A program made the translations under genes and the position numbers. Below, piece after piece: positions 1 through 61,648 of a stretch of 64,000 nt of DNA; the stretch's first letter is position 1; the number at the start of each line of letters is the position of its first letter. The stretch is from positions 18,603,353 through 18,667,352 of the forward strand of contig OX422185.1 in assembly GCA_949130485.1 (NCBI GenBank), given 5' to 3'. The DNA comes from Agelas oroides (Eukaryota; Porifera; Demospongiae; Agelasida; Agelasidae). Below the pieces are notes generated by a model. It made no database searches and was not told the DNA's origin. It saw only the letters and a program-made list of their open reading frames with translations.

Positions 1-3000
1 AGGGCAGATTCACCTGCCGGCCAAACTCAAGGCCCTTCTTTACCTCTGCCATCATCTCTGGATCCATTGGTAGATGAACAATAGCTTTGATCACCTCATC
101 ATTCCAGATGCTTGCTGTGTTCTGTGTCATGATACCAAGTTCTGCATGTAGTTGCAAGTGCAAGGACACTTCAGAGAGTGAGGGGCAAAGAAGAGAGAAA
201 CGTTGCTACTGAAGTTGTTCTGCCGTATTGTATGTAGTCATCTGATTAGCTACTACTCTCTACTACCAATTAGAAACTTTCCTTCAAACATTTTTCCAAA
301 ACAGGTGCCCCATGAGGCTTTAAAATCATTTCTACCTTTCTGGGCCGCACCTCCATGCTGTTTCTTTTTCTCCAGCTTTTCGGCACCAGTTTTTTTCTGT
401 TGCATTGTCAATCATACTACTCAATCATTGAATGCTTGGGTAGAACAATCAGTAATACTTTCAGTAAAGGATGGTTAGTGTAGAAAAAAACACACTTTGA
501 CATGTGTAAACACGTGATACATGTTTCACTAATCAACACCGTTAATTAATTGAGCATGCCTACTAAATTAGTTGCAAATTTTTCCTGTACTTTGCATGTG
601 AAATCTTTTCCCCAGGGCTCTCTTGGCGGCCTTGTGTGCTAGTAGCAGTGAATCCCCTCATAGTGAGCAAGTGAGGCTAAAAATGCTAAAACACTATCTA
701 GAACTATAGCCTTCCAGTCATATGGATGTTTAAAAAGTCACAATGGGAAGCACAATCAGAAAGGGTATGTCCCTACGTTTTATTATGCTTAAAATTTTAT
801 AAGCATAATTTGCCAAGACCCATACACTGTACTTCTAGTTGCCTACCTAGTACTTACTTTCAGAATGTTTAGCACACACTTTCAGACTCACACACTCACC
901 CCACATAAAACAAGTCTGATAGTCTAAGAGGTGGTGTTGGGATGGTTTGACACATGCTTCAGCACACTTACATACCCCACATAAAGCGGCTGTAGGCAAA
1001 TCTTTGACAGAGGTGGGGCTGGAATGATGTGGTTGCTCTGGCCTCTGTCTGTCGCAAGTCATATGAGATCCTTCCCATCTCAAGACAGGCTTGCTGCAGC
1101 AGGTAGAACACACTTGTGTGAATCTCACTATCAAATTGCACATCAAAGTTGCACCTGCAGTGGAATACAGGAATGAAAGTATAATACATTATTATAAATG
1201 ACAAATTTATGTTCAAAGGTCAGAGATCACAATACCGGGTGCTTCCAACACCTGCAAAACTTCTACCTGATGATGCTCACCTCTGGAGGAAGCCCAAGAA
1301 AGTGAAGGCAACTTGTTGAGAGTGCATGCTCTCCATCTTCTCAACACAACTCCTGATGAACACATCACGCTCACCACACTTGTAGATGTTAGATTTCCTG
1401 TGAGAAAATTCATGCAGATATTAAGGTTATGGGTACATGTTCATGAATAAAATTAGTATGTCACAAATTTGCCTGTATAATAATTATTTCCTACAAAAAA
1501 GCTAGCGGATATTTACCAGAACAACCAGTCACTACAGATCGAGGGTATTCAGCTATACTTCAGCTAACACTAACTTTGCTACAGTACAGAGTCGAATGAC
1601 AGTAGGTGGCTGCTCGGTGGAGTACGAGTACAAACTGCTATTGTTGCACACAGAATACCGTATACCAGTGTTCTATCTATTTGTATGACATTGCTGCAGG
1701 GATTGTTGTGTGTGGAGTGGGGGAACACCAATACCAGCTGGCACATCGGTGTTCATTATGTGAAAATTTTCACACATACACAAAGTGTGAAGTTAAAACA
1801 TAATGGGATATGGGGATGGGGCATTTATGGCTTGGATGGATGGGGCATTTATGGATTAAATGGGTGGGGCATTTAGGACTTAAATGGGTGGGGCATTTAT
1901 GGCTCAAATGGGTGGGGCAGTTATGGCAAAGTGAGTTATTGTTTTTGGGAGATATGCTCAAAAAATCACTGGTCTTCAGGGGAGTACCCTTTCCGGTCCT
2001 CACATGACCACGGGTTTCGGTCCTTTTGAACTCCCGACCCGTGGCCTACTACAGAAAGGGCGGGACCACTCCCCGCCTAAGGCTTGCTTTGAGTAAGGAG
2101 CCCAGCTCTCGGTTGGCATTCACACAGCTATGAATATTCTAATTACTAAGGAAATTGGGGTGGGGCTAAATGGGTGGAGTTATCATAACACTAATGGGCA
2201 AACCAACGTACCGTCTTTCACTGGACACTCGGGTCTGTGCTGTGGCGATTTTCTCGCGGTGAGTATACTAGTTTGTGTGTGAGACGCAGTCGGCAGGCTT
2301 TAAATGGGAGCGTGTTTCTCTTAGTAACGGCATACTTATCCTAGTAACGGCATCTTTATGCTAGTTATGGCGTGTGCTTTGCTATAGTAACGGTACGCCT
2401 AGCTAGGGGTATAGTCGGTTCCGTAAGGCTGAGCTATGGCTAGGGTGGGGCTGGGGCTGTTTGGTGTTATCTGTGAGGCTTACTCATATTAACATTACGA
2501 GTGTGAGGCTCTCTCACACTTGACTTATCACTGTGAGGCTCTCTCACAGTTGCGCTAAGGGTCTGACTAACCACTGTGAGGCTCTCTAATTTTTTCAAGT
2601 CTGCCATAGTTTGTTTGAGAAGTTACTGGGTACCTATTTTGCGACTATCCACTGTCCAGTAGCCTTTCAGCCACAGCTGCTCTGTTCTATTCCGAGACAT
2701 GAGCAAAAACGTTTCATGCGGCCCTGCAGTGAGTTGCTCTGGCTCTGTTTAAGCCATATATAGCACCTAGTTCCTCCTACTGTCGTAGTAAACTGACATA
2801 GCAGGTTTGTACTCGTACTCCACCAAAGAGCTGCCTACCATCACTCAAATGTACTGTAACCAAGGTAGTGTTATGCCGAACTATAGCTGATGCCCTCTGT
2901 AGCGACTGGTTGTTATAAAAATCCGGTAACTTTTTGGTAAGAAATGTTATACAGGCAAGTTTGTGACATACTAATTTTATCCATGAACATGTACCCATAA

Positions 3001-3427
3001 CCTTAGCAACAGGTATTCTATTCTGGAGCTGAACAATATCTGTCAATAGTTAAGAGGGTCAGCACTGTATCACTAAATTTTCCTCACTTGTGCATCTTGT
3101 AGGCAAGCACCAGGTAGAAGGGGAAGTCCCTAGCAAAGATCTGTGCTAGGTTATGGTTGACCAACTTTAGAGTTTCTTCAGTGTGACTACTGCCAGAGGT
3201 TGCCTGCACATAGAGGGGTATATATAACAGATGTTAATCCTAGCTCCTTACACTGTCTCACAGCTGATATATAATACAGTACTTTACAAGGTACTCACAT
3301 ATTCATCGTACTTGCTGAAGGTGGCCATAACCATGGTGAAGGTTGCAGAGTTCTCACAGACGACCAGGGGCTTTCCACTGGTGAAAAGTAGCTTCTTCAG
3401 TTCGTCATTGAGATTGAAAGGTGGATG
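1..3427 (-). CDS. Gene B exons 4-8: entry into the RNF213-like region
   Basis: Exon 4 (3299-3427) encodes FNLNDELKKLLFTSGKPLV; exon 5 (3088-3203) HTEETLKLVNHNLAQIF; exon 6 (1281-1397) a Cys-containing helix; exon 7 (976-1154) VFYLLQQACLEMGRISYDL; exon 8 (1-168) is cut by the window edge. The equivalents of exons 4-7 in gene A would lie to the right of 61360, but I could not find them within the window. Introns are short (95-223 bp) except for those filled by mobile DNA: 1.69 kb between exons 5 and 6, 0.81 kb between 7 and 8, 0.47 kb between 3 and 4. Confidence 0.78.
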
Positions 3428-6400
3428 CTGTGGAAGAATAAAAAAAATGTAACTACAAAACCACAGTTGTATTACAAATGCACTACACAATAAGGAACAG
3501 AATTTAAGACATTGAGGCAAAATAGAGGAACGTGAAAAGCTGGTTGTCACTTGCATAAGCCACCAGTGCCCTACCGCTGAGCTACAACAACTTGACAACC
3601 ACCAGCCCTCACAATCCTCTAAACGTACTGCACAGGTGCACTGAATGCTTCCCATACCTGGCAGCAAAATGTGCAGTACATAAAGACGATTGTGTAGGTT
3701 GGTGTTTGTTAAGTTGTCATAGCTCAGCGGTAGAGACCCCGTGTGAGGTTCTGGTACCGAGACTTTGGAGGCTCGTCTCAGGTATTGTGGGTTTGATTCC
3801 TGGCAACTGCCAGCTTTTCACTTGCCTCCATTTTTGCCTCAGAACATAGGCAGCTGGGGAAAGATGTTTTTAACAAAACTAAACAGAATTGTTTCAATAC
3901 CTTGAATACATAATCTCCACACTCCAGTCTAATCACTGATGCATCCCTGGCAAGTGCTGATGTCTGCTCATCAGAAAGAGGAACTAACTCTTGAGCTATG
4001 AATTTAGGAATCAGAAAGGTTAGCTGCACATATCCTGCATTCATACGGTCAATGACCAACACAGCCAGGTTGACACGAAGAGTCTTAGCAATTCTTCTTC
4101 TGATCCGAAGAAGATCTTTACAGGTAATATCTTCCCGAACATTGAGCTTTACATCAAATTGCTCTTGTCTTGGGCTCAATGTGCCACTTCCAGGCAAAGA
4201 AAGTTCAAAAATTCTACGCTTACAGAAATTGTGAAACTCTTCATCATAACTCTGCAGTCTCTTCTTATCATCACCTGTACCATGCAGGTCAACAGCATAC
4301 TCCAATATCTCATAATTGAGATAGTTCCAGTAGGCACTCAAGATACTAAAGATCTCTGAAATTGATTTAGCTTTTTTAATTTCTTCCCTGTGCTCATTAA
4401 GGAGTGACCGATCTCGCTCTTCAGGAGCTGGGTCGTATGCTCCCAATCCTAGAATACTTGCAGCAAACCTCACTACTGGTATTCGTTCTTCAACAGACTC
4501 ACAAGTTTTTGTCACCAAATAGCCGAATAGACATTTCATCTTTCTCACATCATCATCCAGCATTGCCTTGAGCTCCTCTTGTTCACAAGAGCTAAGTTGC
4601 TGAAATGGAGGCTGCCTACTAAGGGCATCAGTTGGCCCTGTGTTGACACCATTTGCTGTGCTTGCATTGTTGAGTTCAGGTCTCAAGGAGGACTGCAATT
4701 CCTGACTGTTGCCATTGGCGACACTCACGTGTATAGTGTTGTCTTCTGTGGTCAAGAGAAAAGACACATGTAGAAGGTCTGTACATGTGTTGTACATACC
4801 ACAACATTAGGTGTGTTTGCAATTTTTTTTTGTAAATTTAGTAAGTGCTTAAAAAGCTGCAATACTTTGTATCAACTAGCATGCTTTACTGTTGATGGTG
4901 TTATGCACTTTGGGGAAGCTGAGGGAAGGGCTAAGTATATTAGCAAATATTGTCAAGTAACAATACAGTGTCCGTACTGGGCTATGTGTCAACACGGAGG
5001 GAAAATTTAAGGAAGAACTCAGAGAAAAACCTAGTACCTTTAACTATGCATCTAGCTACAACTTAAACCTGAATAGATGTATACCTTGTTGTTGTCCAAT
5101 GACTGAACCACTAGGTGCTCTCAGAACTTGACAAACTGTCTCCACCATCTCTAACTTGTCAGCACTGTAGAAACAGCAGGCAAGGCTTCTGTACGTGGCA
5201 GTTGGACCATACTTCGACCTCCATTTTCGCAATACAGCCAGTCTAAATAACCACAACATGTAAAAGTGTTTTTGAATTAAAATACACAAAGAATTCTTCC
5301 TCTTCAATAATTCTATGTAGCTACCATGCAGCAGACTGGCAACTTAATTAACACACTGTATGAACATCAAGAGTGTAGAGTGTGCAACTTGCGGTACTAT
5401 GTACAACCACACCAATCAGCAGTGACTATGATAAGCTGTGTAAACACTGTAGTAGAAATACCATGTTGAGGTTTACTCAGGTACACTTGTTTGTACTGGC
5501 TATACAGCCCAGATACATGATGGCAGTAGTCTCGAAACTACTCTCGTTCCCAGACCTCATCCGGCACATATATCACTTCCAGTATAACGCGTGATACTGA
5601 AAGCGATCCGCGCTGGGGTTGGTTTTGGGTCTGGGACCGAGACTAAACCAAGGGCGCTCTTGGTTGAACCATGTCCTACTTCCTCTGATAGACTTGAAAC
5701 TGTTTACTATCATTCATACACTGAAATTGATTCATGTATTGCCACAATGTCTGTAAGCATGACACACTGCTGCAATGATACAACAGGCTGTGGACATATT
5801 CCAGTTTTCAATCATGAAAGAAGTTATGTTCCATGTCCATCAGGTAATTAATTATAAGAGTGTGCAACTCCCACATGATTTTTACTACCATCTAGTCTCG
5901 AAACCAGACCTCACATGCGAGGTTCTGGTTTCGAGATGAACTTTACTCCCTCAAATGGCTGAGGTCATCACCTCAACAGACTGCCCAGATACATAATGAG
6001 GAGGGGGGGTCCCAGCTTTCAAGCTAAAGAAGTTTTTACTGCAAGATCAATTAGTGATGACCTCAGTTGGCAAAAGGTTAGCCATGTCCTACTCCTCCTC
6101 TGGTTTTCTATAATAATGACTCTTCACATTGGCATGTGAAAATCCTGATAGCATGATTCGTGTCTATTGTACAGGACTCTCTATAGTCCTGCCATACACT
6201 CAATAGTATCAACAAGCACTACATGAAGCACTACATGAAAATTTGATGGTAGAACAGCACAGAGTCACAGACAGAGACAAACACAGCTTCTTTTTCCTCA
6301 TTTAAGTAATTATGGGGAGTCAATTTAACGGGAATCGGTAAAACGCGGAATATGGAATAATGGAATAATGGAATAACTTTTGATTCACCGGAAATGAAAA

Positions 6401-8308
6401 TGCTTTCAGCAAGGTAGCCCCGCCATAGCCTCAAACCCAGGCTTTCTGTTCCGGATTTTGTCTCGCAGGTTTGGAGAAAAATTGGAGGTTTGGAGAAAAA
6501 TCGGAGCTGTGAGACAAAATCCGGAACGGAAAGCCTGGGTTCGAGGCTAACCCTGCCACTGCTGCATCTGGACTTGTATAGTGGCTATGAACACTTTGTG
6601 GGAGTCCTCAATAGTTTCCCTATAGTAATAGCTACCTCGTAGCCTCTTCCCAGGCTAGCTACCTTGCTGGATGGCAATTGCATGTGCCATGTCGGCAAAG
6701 TTCAAAACATTTTAATTTCCGGTCAATTAAAAGTTATTCTGTTATTCCGTATTCCGCATTTTACCGACTCCCCAATTTAACTATATACCATATTTTGACT
6801 TCTGCTAGGAGTTAGTGCTCGAAACTTGAGCCAAAGGTTGTTGCAGCCATACTGTGCATATCTTTGACTAACTATGCCCATCATTGGTGAGCTTTCAATA
6901 GCAAACACCTATCAAGATTGCATTTCTACAAGCAGTCAGTCACAACAGCCACCATGCATGTGCACATCACTCTGTGCCTTAACTTGCTGAGACTGAGTTG
7001 TCATATAGAGCAGTTTGTACTGAAGCACAATCATGGGACAGTGGATACAATTACAGTGATTCTCTTACTAGCTTATAATCCACTTTGTAAAACACACACA
7101 GCTCAATGCAAGAGAATTACCATAGACTGGTTTTCAGTAAGGTGCCAGCTGAGTGTCTGGGAAATTATATGAGACTACAAGAGAATGCGAACTAATGAAG
7201 CTATGCAGCTATGCAGCTCATTTTTAGATGTTATAATTTATACTGCACACTAGCATGACACACATACACTCACAACCCCACAACCTCACATACACACACA
7301 CATTGGTTGACTGTTCGTACTGCTATTAGTGATGTCAGAGTTTCCAAAAGTATGTAAATATTCTTCTACACAGGCCATTTCTCCACAATGTCTTAATGTA
7401 TTCACATCAAATTTGATATAGAGGTTCTTTAGAGGCTTGGATATATTTCCTTGCACAGCTTTGTTAAAAATATCTGCCTCGATCAAAACTACACACAATT
7501 TTTTGTCACATCTCGCTACTTTTCTGCAAATTGTTGAAGTATTAAGACATTTTGTGATGCTGCTCACAGTTACTTCAATATTCAACAAAGCACAACCAGT
7601 TCTGTATACTAGAGTAGTTGTCCAATGGGATGGTACAGGTTTTTGATTGGAACCTTGCTCCAACTTCCCCGGAAATGCAACTATTTATGGCCACAAAATG
7701 CCGTTTTTTAAGCATTTATCAAGCCTAGTGCAAGGATTATACTAGATATCTAAAAGCCACAACCTTCATTGGACTGAATAGGTACAGACTATCCTTCACA
7801 GCGAGTTTCGTTCTGATCGGGCTTACAGCGGCTTCCGGAAAGGTAGTGACCGGAATATTGCGCTAAAATGACGTAGAAAAAATTTGGCAAACCGGTTACA
7901 TTTCGAAGACCGTACCGCTTGCTGTATTCACCCAATCTCATTGATATGGGTACCGTTGGAATCACCATTTTATGCTCTTTTCGAAAATAAAGGTTGTTGT
8001 TGTGATAAACGAATTTTGATTTTCACCCCGACATCGCTACTGCTATTCAGATTGTTTAATAATTTCAGCGAAAGGGAAAAGTCTATGTACCTCCGATCAT
8101 CTGCACCTTGGTTCTCTTCTTTAATGGCCTCCTCCTCTGCCTCGCTGATCCCCAGTTTAGTACAAACTGACTTCCAGTTGGTCAGCGCCCTCGCAATGTC
8201 GTCCAAGTGAATGTCACTGACCTTCTGATCCAACATACGCTGACATTGCGGTGGAACGATGGCCAGCATCTGCTCCAGAGAGGCTTTTGGCATGGATCTG
8301 GACTCCAT
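1..8308 (-). CDS. Gene B: death-domain RNF213-like paralogue, 5' part (8 exons, continues off the left edge)
   Basis: Start codon ATG at 8306-8308. Exons at 8091-8308, 5085-5242, 3901-4745, 3299-3427, 3088-3203, 1281-1397, 976-1154 and 1-168, with matching phases at all seven junctions and GT-AG splice sites. The in-window product is about 643 residues: a death domain (about 33-113), a helical domain (126-407), then segments leading into RNF213-like sequence. The exon at 1-168 shares the runs EVKKGL, LPMD and IWN-x-EVI, in order, with gene A exon 1 (61108-61360), and the preceding splice phase is the same. So gene B is very likely a second RNF213-family gene. AAA modules are not in the window, so membership beyond the N-terminal arm is inference. 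Confidence 0.82.
1812..1928. repeat. 27-bp minisatellite, about 4 copies
   Basis: Units share the core TGGGTGGGGCATTTATGG with small changes. It lies inside the foldback element at 1422-3005 and is not coding. Confidence 0.85.
2475..2590. repeat. Short direct repeats GTGAGGCTCTCTCACA
   Basis: Three near-identical motifs of about 16 bp, each itself partly self-complementary (TGTGAG...CTCACA), spaced about 40-60 bp apart within the foldback element. They could form small hairpins or be protein-binding sites; nothing more can be said. Confidence 0.6.
3480..3850. repeat. Pair of tRNA-derived SINE copies in opposite orientation
   Basis: At 3713-3850 (plus) there is an A-box-like TAGCTCAGCGGTAGAG and a B-box-like GGTTTGATTCC, about 60 bp apart, followed by CAGCTTTTCACTTGCCTCC. 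At about 3480-3625 (minus) the same A-box and tail occur but the B-box region is missing. The spacing between boxes and the loss of stem pairing argue for SINEs, not working tRNA genes. Both lie in gene B intron 3. Confidence 0.65.
3901..4745 (-). CDS. Gene B exon 3: helical domain after the death domain
   Basis: About 281 codons, opening with a Ser/Asn-rich linker and then a helical region with SILSAYWNYLNYEILEYAV and a following basic segment, CKRRIFELSLP. The second half (VREDITCKDLLRIRRRIA, then LIPKFIAQELVPLS) looks like a compact alpha/beta unit. I associate this WNYLNYEILE-type block with multi-domain sponge proteins in which it follows death-fold domains, but I cannot name a Pfam family. 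A role as an adaptor module is a guess. Confidence 0.75.
5085..8308 (-). CDS. Gene B exons 1-2: death domain split by an intron
   Basis: Exon 1 (8091-8308) ends with LDDIARALTNWKSVCTKLG and a run of acidic residues; exon 2 (5085-5242) continues with VLRKWRSKYGPTATYRSLA and the final helix EMVETVCQVL. The phase-2 junction restores an Arg. Together they make a full six-helix death domain, with the usual W in helix 2, the LxKW-like helix 5 start and the TY-RSLA segment common in invertebrate death domains. Death domains nucleate signalling assemblies in apoptosis and innate immunity. The 2.8-kb intron carries TIR elements but no other coding sequence that I see. Confidence 0.85.
5243..8090. other. 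Gene B intron 1 (2.8 kb)
   Basis: Non-coding. It holds a 39-bp hairpin at 5897-5935 and a TIR element at 6314-6773. The rest shows no gene, RNA or known repeat that I can support. Confidence 0.7.
6314..6773. mobile_element. MITE-like TIR element with a nested hairpin
   Basis: The ends GGGGAGT...CGGTAAAACGCGGAATA and its inverse TATTCCGCATTTTACCGACTCCCC mark the element; the inverted repeats extend for about 70 bp, including a TTCCGG tract. Within it, 6426-6549 is a second, near-perfect inverted repeat (TAGCCTC...GAGGCTA), probably a later insertion. No coding sequence. Confidence 0.75.
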
Positions 8309-8459
8309 TGCGACTGTCTTCAGCTATATCACTATTCGCCGAAGCATCAAAAGTAACATACTGTAACATAAAGTAACATACACCGCATGTCACACATTGT
8401 GGTCTGACATGGCGGCGCTGCGTTGTGCGGCTAAGATGCGTCCCATCAGGACTTTTCGA

Positions 8460-9528
8460 TAAGACCCCACCTTGATTACTGCTCAGTAGTCTGGCAGGAG
8501 TGCAGTAAAGGGTCAACAGGGAAAGATCGAACAGATACAAAACTATAGTATGCGACAAATCCTGTCGATGCCACCACGAACCCCTAGTGAACTTCTCCGA
8601 GGAATACTGGGATGGGACCAACTTGCTAAACGCAGATCAATGTTAGGCCATACCAAATTGATATTATGTTTCACGGATTGCTTAGGTCAGAAACATGACA
8701 CGGTAGGCAGGCAAAAAAAAATAAAATAAAAATGACGAAACTTCTCATGAATTTAATTAGATACCGCTCAGCCACACAAAACTGCTCGCCATCCTCCATC
8801 CTTGCCACGTGGTGAATACTTAGCCTCGTTTCCAGGCCTTCGCGCGTTCGTCGCGTTCAGCGACGAACGCGAAGGCCTGAGAACGAGGCTAGTGAGTACT
8901 GGATTACGTGTACATATTAATTGCATTTTTACATTTTTTTTCAATTTTCAAAAAAAAAAAGACCCGGCCGGATCCGTGAAACATAAAATCAATTTGGTAT
9001 GGCCTTACGACTACAGCTAATGCACCGTTGCATGCATGCATGGACTAGCACCAGGGTACCTCTGCTCTCGCTTCCAACTGAACTCTTCTCTTCCTAACTA
9101 TGCCAGAACTAGAGGATGGAATAACATCCACCTTCATCGTCCTAACACGAACTGGTATAAAAAATCATTTGAGTTTATGGAAGCAAAGGACTGGAACTCC
9201 CTTCCAAGCGATTTTAAGGGCATTACTTCCAAATATACCTTTAGAACTTGTGTTAAGTCAATTTTGTAATATACCCACATTTGTTTTTTTTTTGTTTTAG
9301 TTTTTGTGCATACTGTAAATGCTATCTAACTCGATAATTATGTGTTCAGTACTGTTTATATGTTAATTTTAAAGTTCTGTGTAATTACCTATTCCTTGTA
9401 TCACTCGTAGTGTCTTTGTTGTTGTTTACTTTGTGCATATATAGATGCAGGACTCCCTGGCAGATCAGCCCCGGGTTGAAGGGACTACCTGCTAAAAATT
9501 AAATTCTACTACTACTACTACTACTACC
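8460..9528 (+). mobile_element. 5'-truncated LINE (CR1/L2-like), interrupted by a MITE
   Basis: Left of the MITE the plus strand encodes LDYCSVVWQE and LLRGILGWDQLAKRR; right of it come MHGLAPGYLCSRFQL, PNTNWYKKSFEFMEAKDWN and a stop at 9267-9269. These are the well-known tail motifs of reverse transcriptases of CR1/L2/Rex-type LINEs. The 3' end is a short TAC repeat (9506-9528), typical of these families. Most of the element is missing at the 5' end, and an extra GCAT copy near 9030 breaks the frame. It lies about 150 bp upstream of the gene B start codon, in divergent orientation. Confidence 0.8.
8646..9004. mobile_element. Harbinger-type MITE (359 bp) with TTA target duplication
   Basis: TIRs of about 33 bp begin GGCCATACCAAATTGAT and differ at one or two positions. 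A TTA triplet flanks both sides (8643-8645 and 9005-9007), and removing the element restores the LINE reading. A 3-bp TWA duplication and a GGCC start are typical of PIF/Harbinger. A 71-bp near-perfect palindrome at 8821-8891 is nested inside and is probably another small insertion. Confidence 0.82.
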
Positions 9529-11110
9529 TTTGGACTGTTGTCCGCTGTGTATAAATAATTCACAATTGCCCTAAATTTCGTTTTGTAAACGCAGCGTACA
9601 GCAAAACTGCTAAAAGTTGTCTCCTTTCCCTTCCGGCTTAGTCACAGCTACAGTAAGATGACATTGATTGTTATAGTCTATTTCGATTTTCGGTCTCAAG
9701 TTTTTCCGTATCGGGAGCCAAAATAAATTTGCAGTCAAGGAGTATTAATTAAATGACTCAATGTTAATAGCCGCCCGCCCCATGAAAGTATTCTCTGATG
9801 AAAAACTGACATGCACCAAGTAGTGGGCCTAACAGGTTAACTTGTAACATTTGGGGCAATATAAGCTTAGATCTACTAGTTTCAACAATGAATGAATACC
9901 TGGCCAATACTCAGAAGACAAAGGGAAAGTAAACGAAAGCTAAGTAGTTGTTCCAGTGCCCCGCCCGAAAAAGGAGGGAGGGGCTCATAATGAATTTGAT
10001 CACGTATCCCTCCCCCTCTTTGTTGACGTGTTATGGCATGCAGTAATACCAGTGATGCTAAACCGGACGAAAACATATTAATTTTTTGTCAACCCTGCAT
10101 CTTTATGTGATCAGAATTCACTTTTACCAAAAAGCTCAGTTATGGTCTCAGCACCAACCAACACTACACACCCTTGTTTGTCAAAACCTCCAAATCATAC
10201 AAACTATAAATTATGACGTCGACGGTCATTGTTATAACAACATGCATAAACTGTCATTTTCAATTACAGTTCTAGTAATGTTTGCATGTATATGCTCCAC
10301 TAAACATCATACCCTGACTCCTTTCTCCTTTAATTCATAATGATGTTATATTTTGGAGACTCCCTAAAAGTATTAGCTAATGGCCAGGTCCATATATTCA
10401 ACCTAGCTCACATTTTCCTGCAAAGCGAGATGGTACTTTACAGCAGATATTACGTTACAGCTATGATCAGGCCAGGTCAAGGTTGAATATACAATGTACA
10501 GGATCCATGAGACTTTTAGAAACATTTTGCAATTCAACAGTTGGTAAAAAAAACAAAAACAAAGTAAAACAAAACAAAAACAAAAGATACAACATGCAGT
10601 ATGCTTTGAGAATTAGAATTCTATAGAAACTGTTCTCATGCGAATTTGAAAATCACAAGATTTGCACATCAAATTAATGCTATTTGTAAGCACACATACA
10701 CTAATATCATGCATAGATGTTAGCAACACTAGAGTGAGGCTCCCACGCCCAAAGCCAGCAAGGCTTCCATATTACATCATCATGATGCACGAACTTAAAA
10801 TTTCTCCTGCCACATGCACATGTCTGCAAACTGGCTTGCTACAATCAATATCCATGCCACAATAACAATTACGTCTGGAGTGAGCCTAAGCAAGTCCTAC
10901 ACTAACAAAAGTCAAATAGTGATGCTACAAGAATCAACTACGTACGATATGATGCGAACAAAGTGCGTATACAAAAACTTAGAACCTACATAGCAATCAG
11001 CATAGCAATCAGCATAGCAATGTTAATATACAACTCAATAAAATGCATAGCTCTACGCAACTAACAATCTCTGTAAAACATTACCATGATCTAGTAGCAC
11101 TATACTAACA

Positions 11111-61360
<50,250 letters not shown>

Positions 61361-61648
61361 CTTCCACAAAGGAAAAGGGTAAGAAAGGGAGAAGAAAGAA
61401 AAATGGAAGGGAAGGGAAAGAAGAGAGAGGATAATCATTACACTAAACTTGCATATAAAGTTCCGAAACATGTAGATCATGTATGATTGGAATTCACATC
61501 ACATTGATCTTGAAGGATGGATACATACACATTCCGATACCAGCCTTAGTTCAGCTATTTGACTTACAAGGATGTATGTGAGTCAAGGGTTGAAGAATTT
61601 CGCTATCTGAAAGCACAGTCCCTTGTCTCATGGCTATAGCAAATGGTA

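Larger units (their letters stand above)
1422..3005. mobile_element. Foldback element with about 220-bp terminal inverted repeats
   Basis: The sequence from 1422 to about 1645 recurs in inverted form at about 2802-3005 with perhaps 20 percent differences; the outer ends (TAAGGTTATGGGTACATGTT) match best. The 1.58-kb element fills nearly all of gene B intron 5 (1398-3087). Inside are a 27-bp GGGTGGGGCATTTATGG minisatellite (1812-1928) and a set of short direct repeats. No transposase is present, so it is non-autonomous. Superfamily unknown. Confidence 0.8.
8309..11110. other. Intergenic region between gene A (3' end) and gene B (5' end)
   Basis: About 2.8 kb. It must contain the gene B promoter and the gene A 3' untranslated region. 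I see no convincing TATA box, and no clear polyadenylation signal on the minus strand after 11111. 8460-9528 is a LINE fragment interrupted by a MITE. 9536-11110 is AT-rich, with an A-rich AAAACAAAAAC tract at 10545-10588, and shows nothing further. Confidence 0.6.

Noticed and set aside
3713-3800. tRNA gene suggested by A-box and B-box motifs
   Set aside because: The sequence between the boxes does not fold into a cloverleaf that I can draw, and the tail is shared with a second damaged copy; a SINE fits better.
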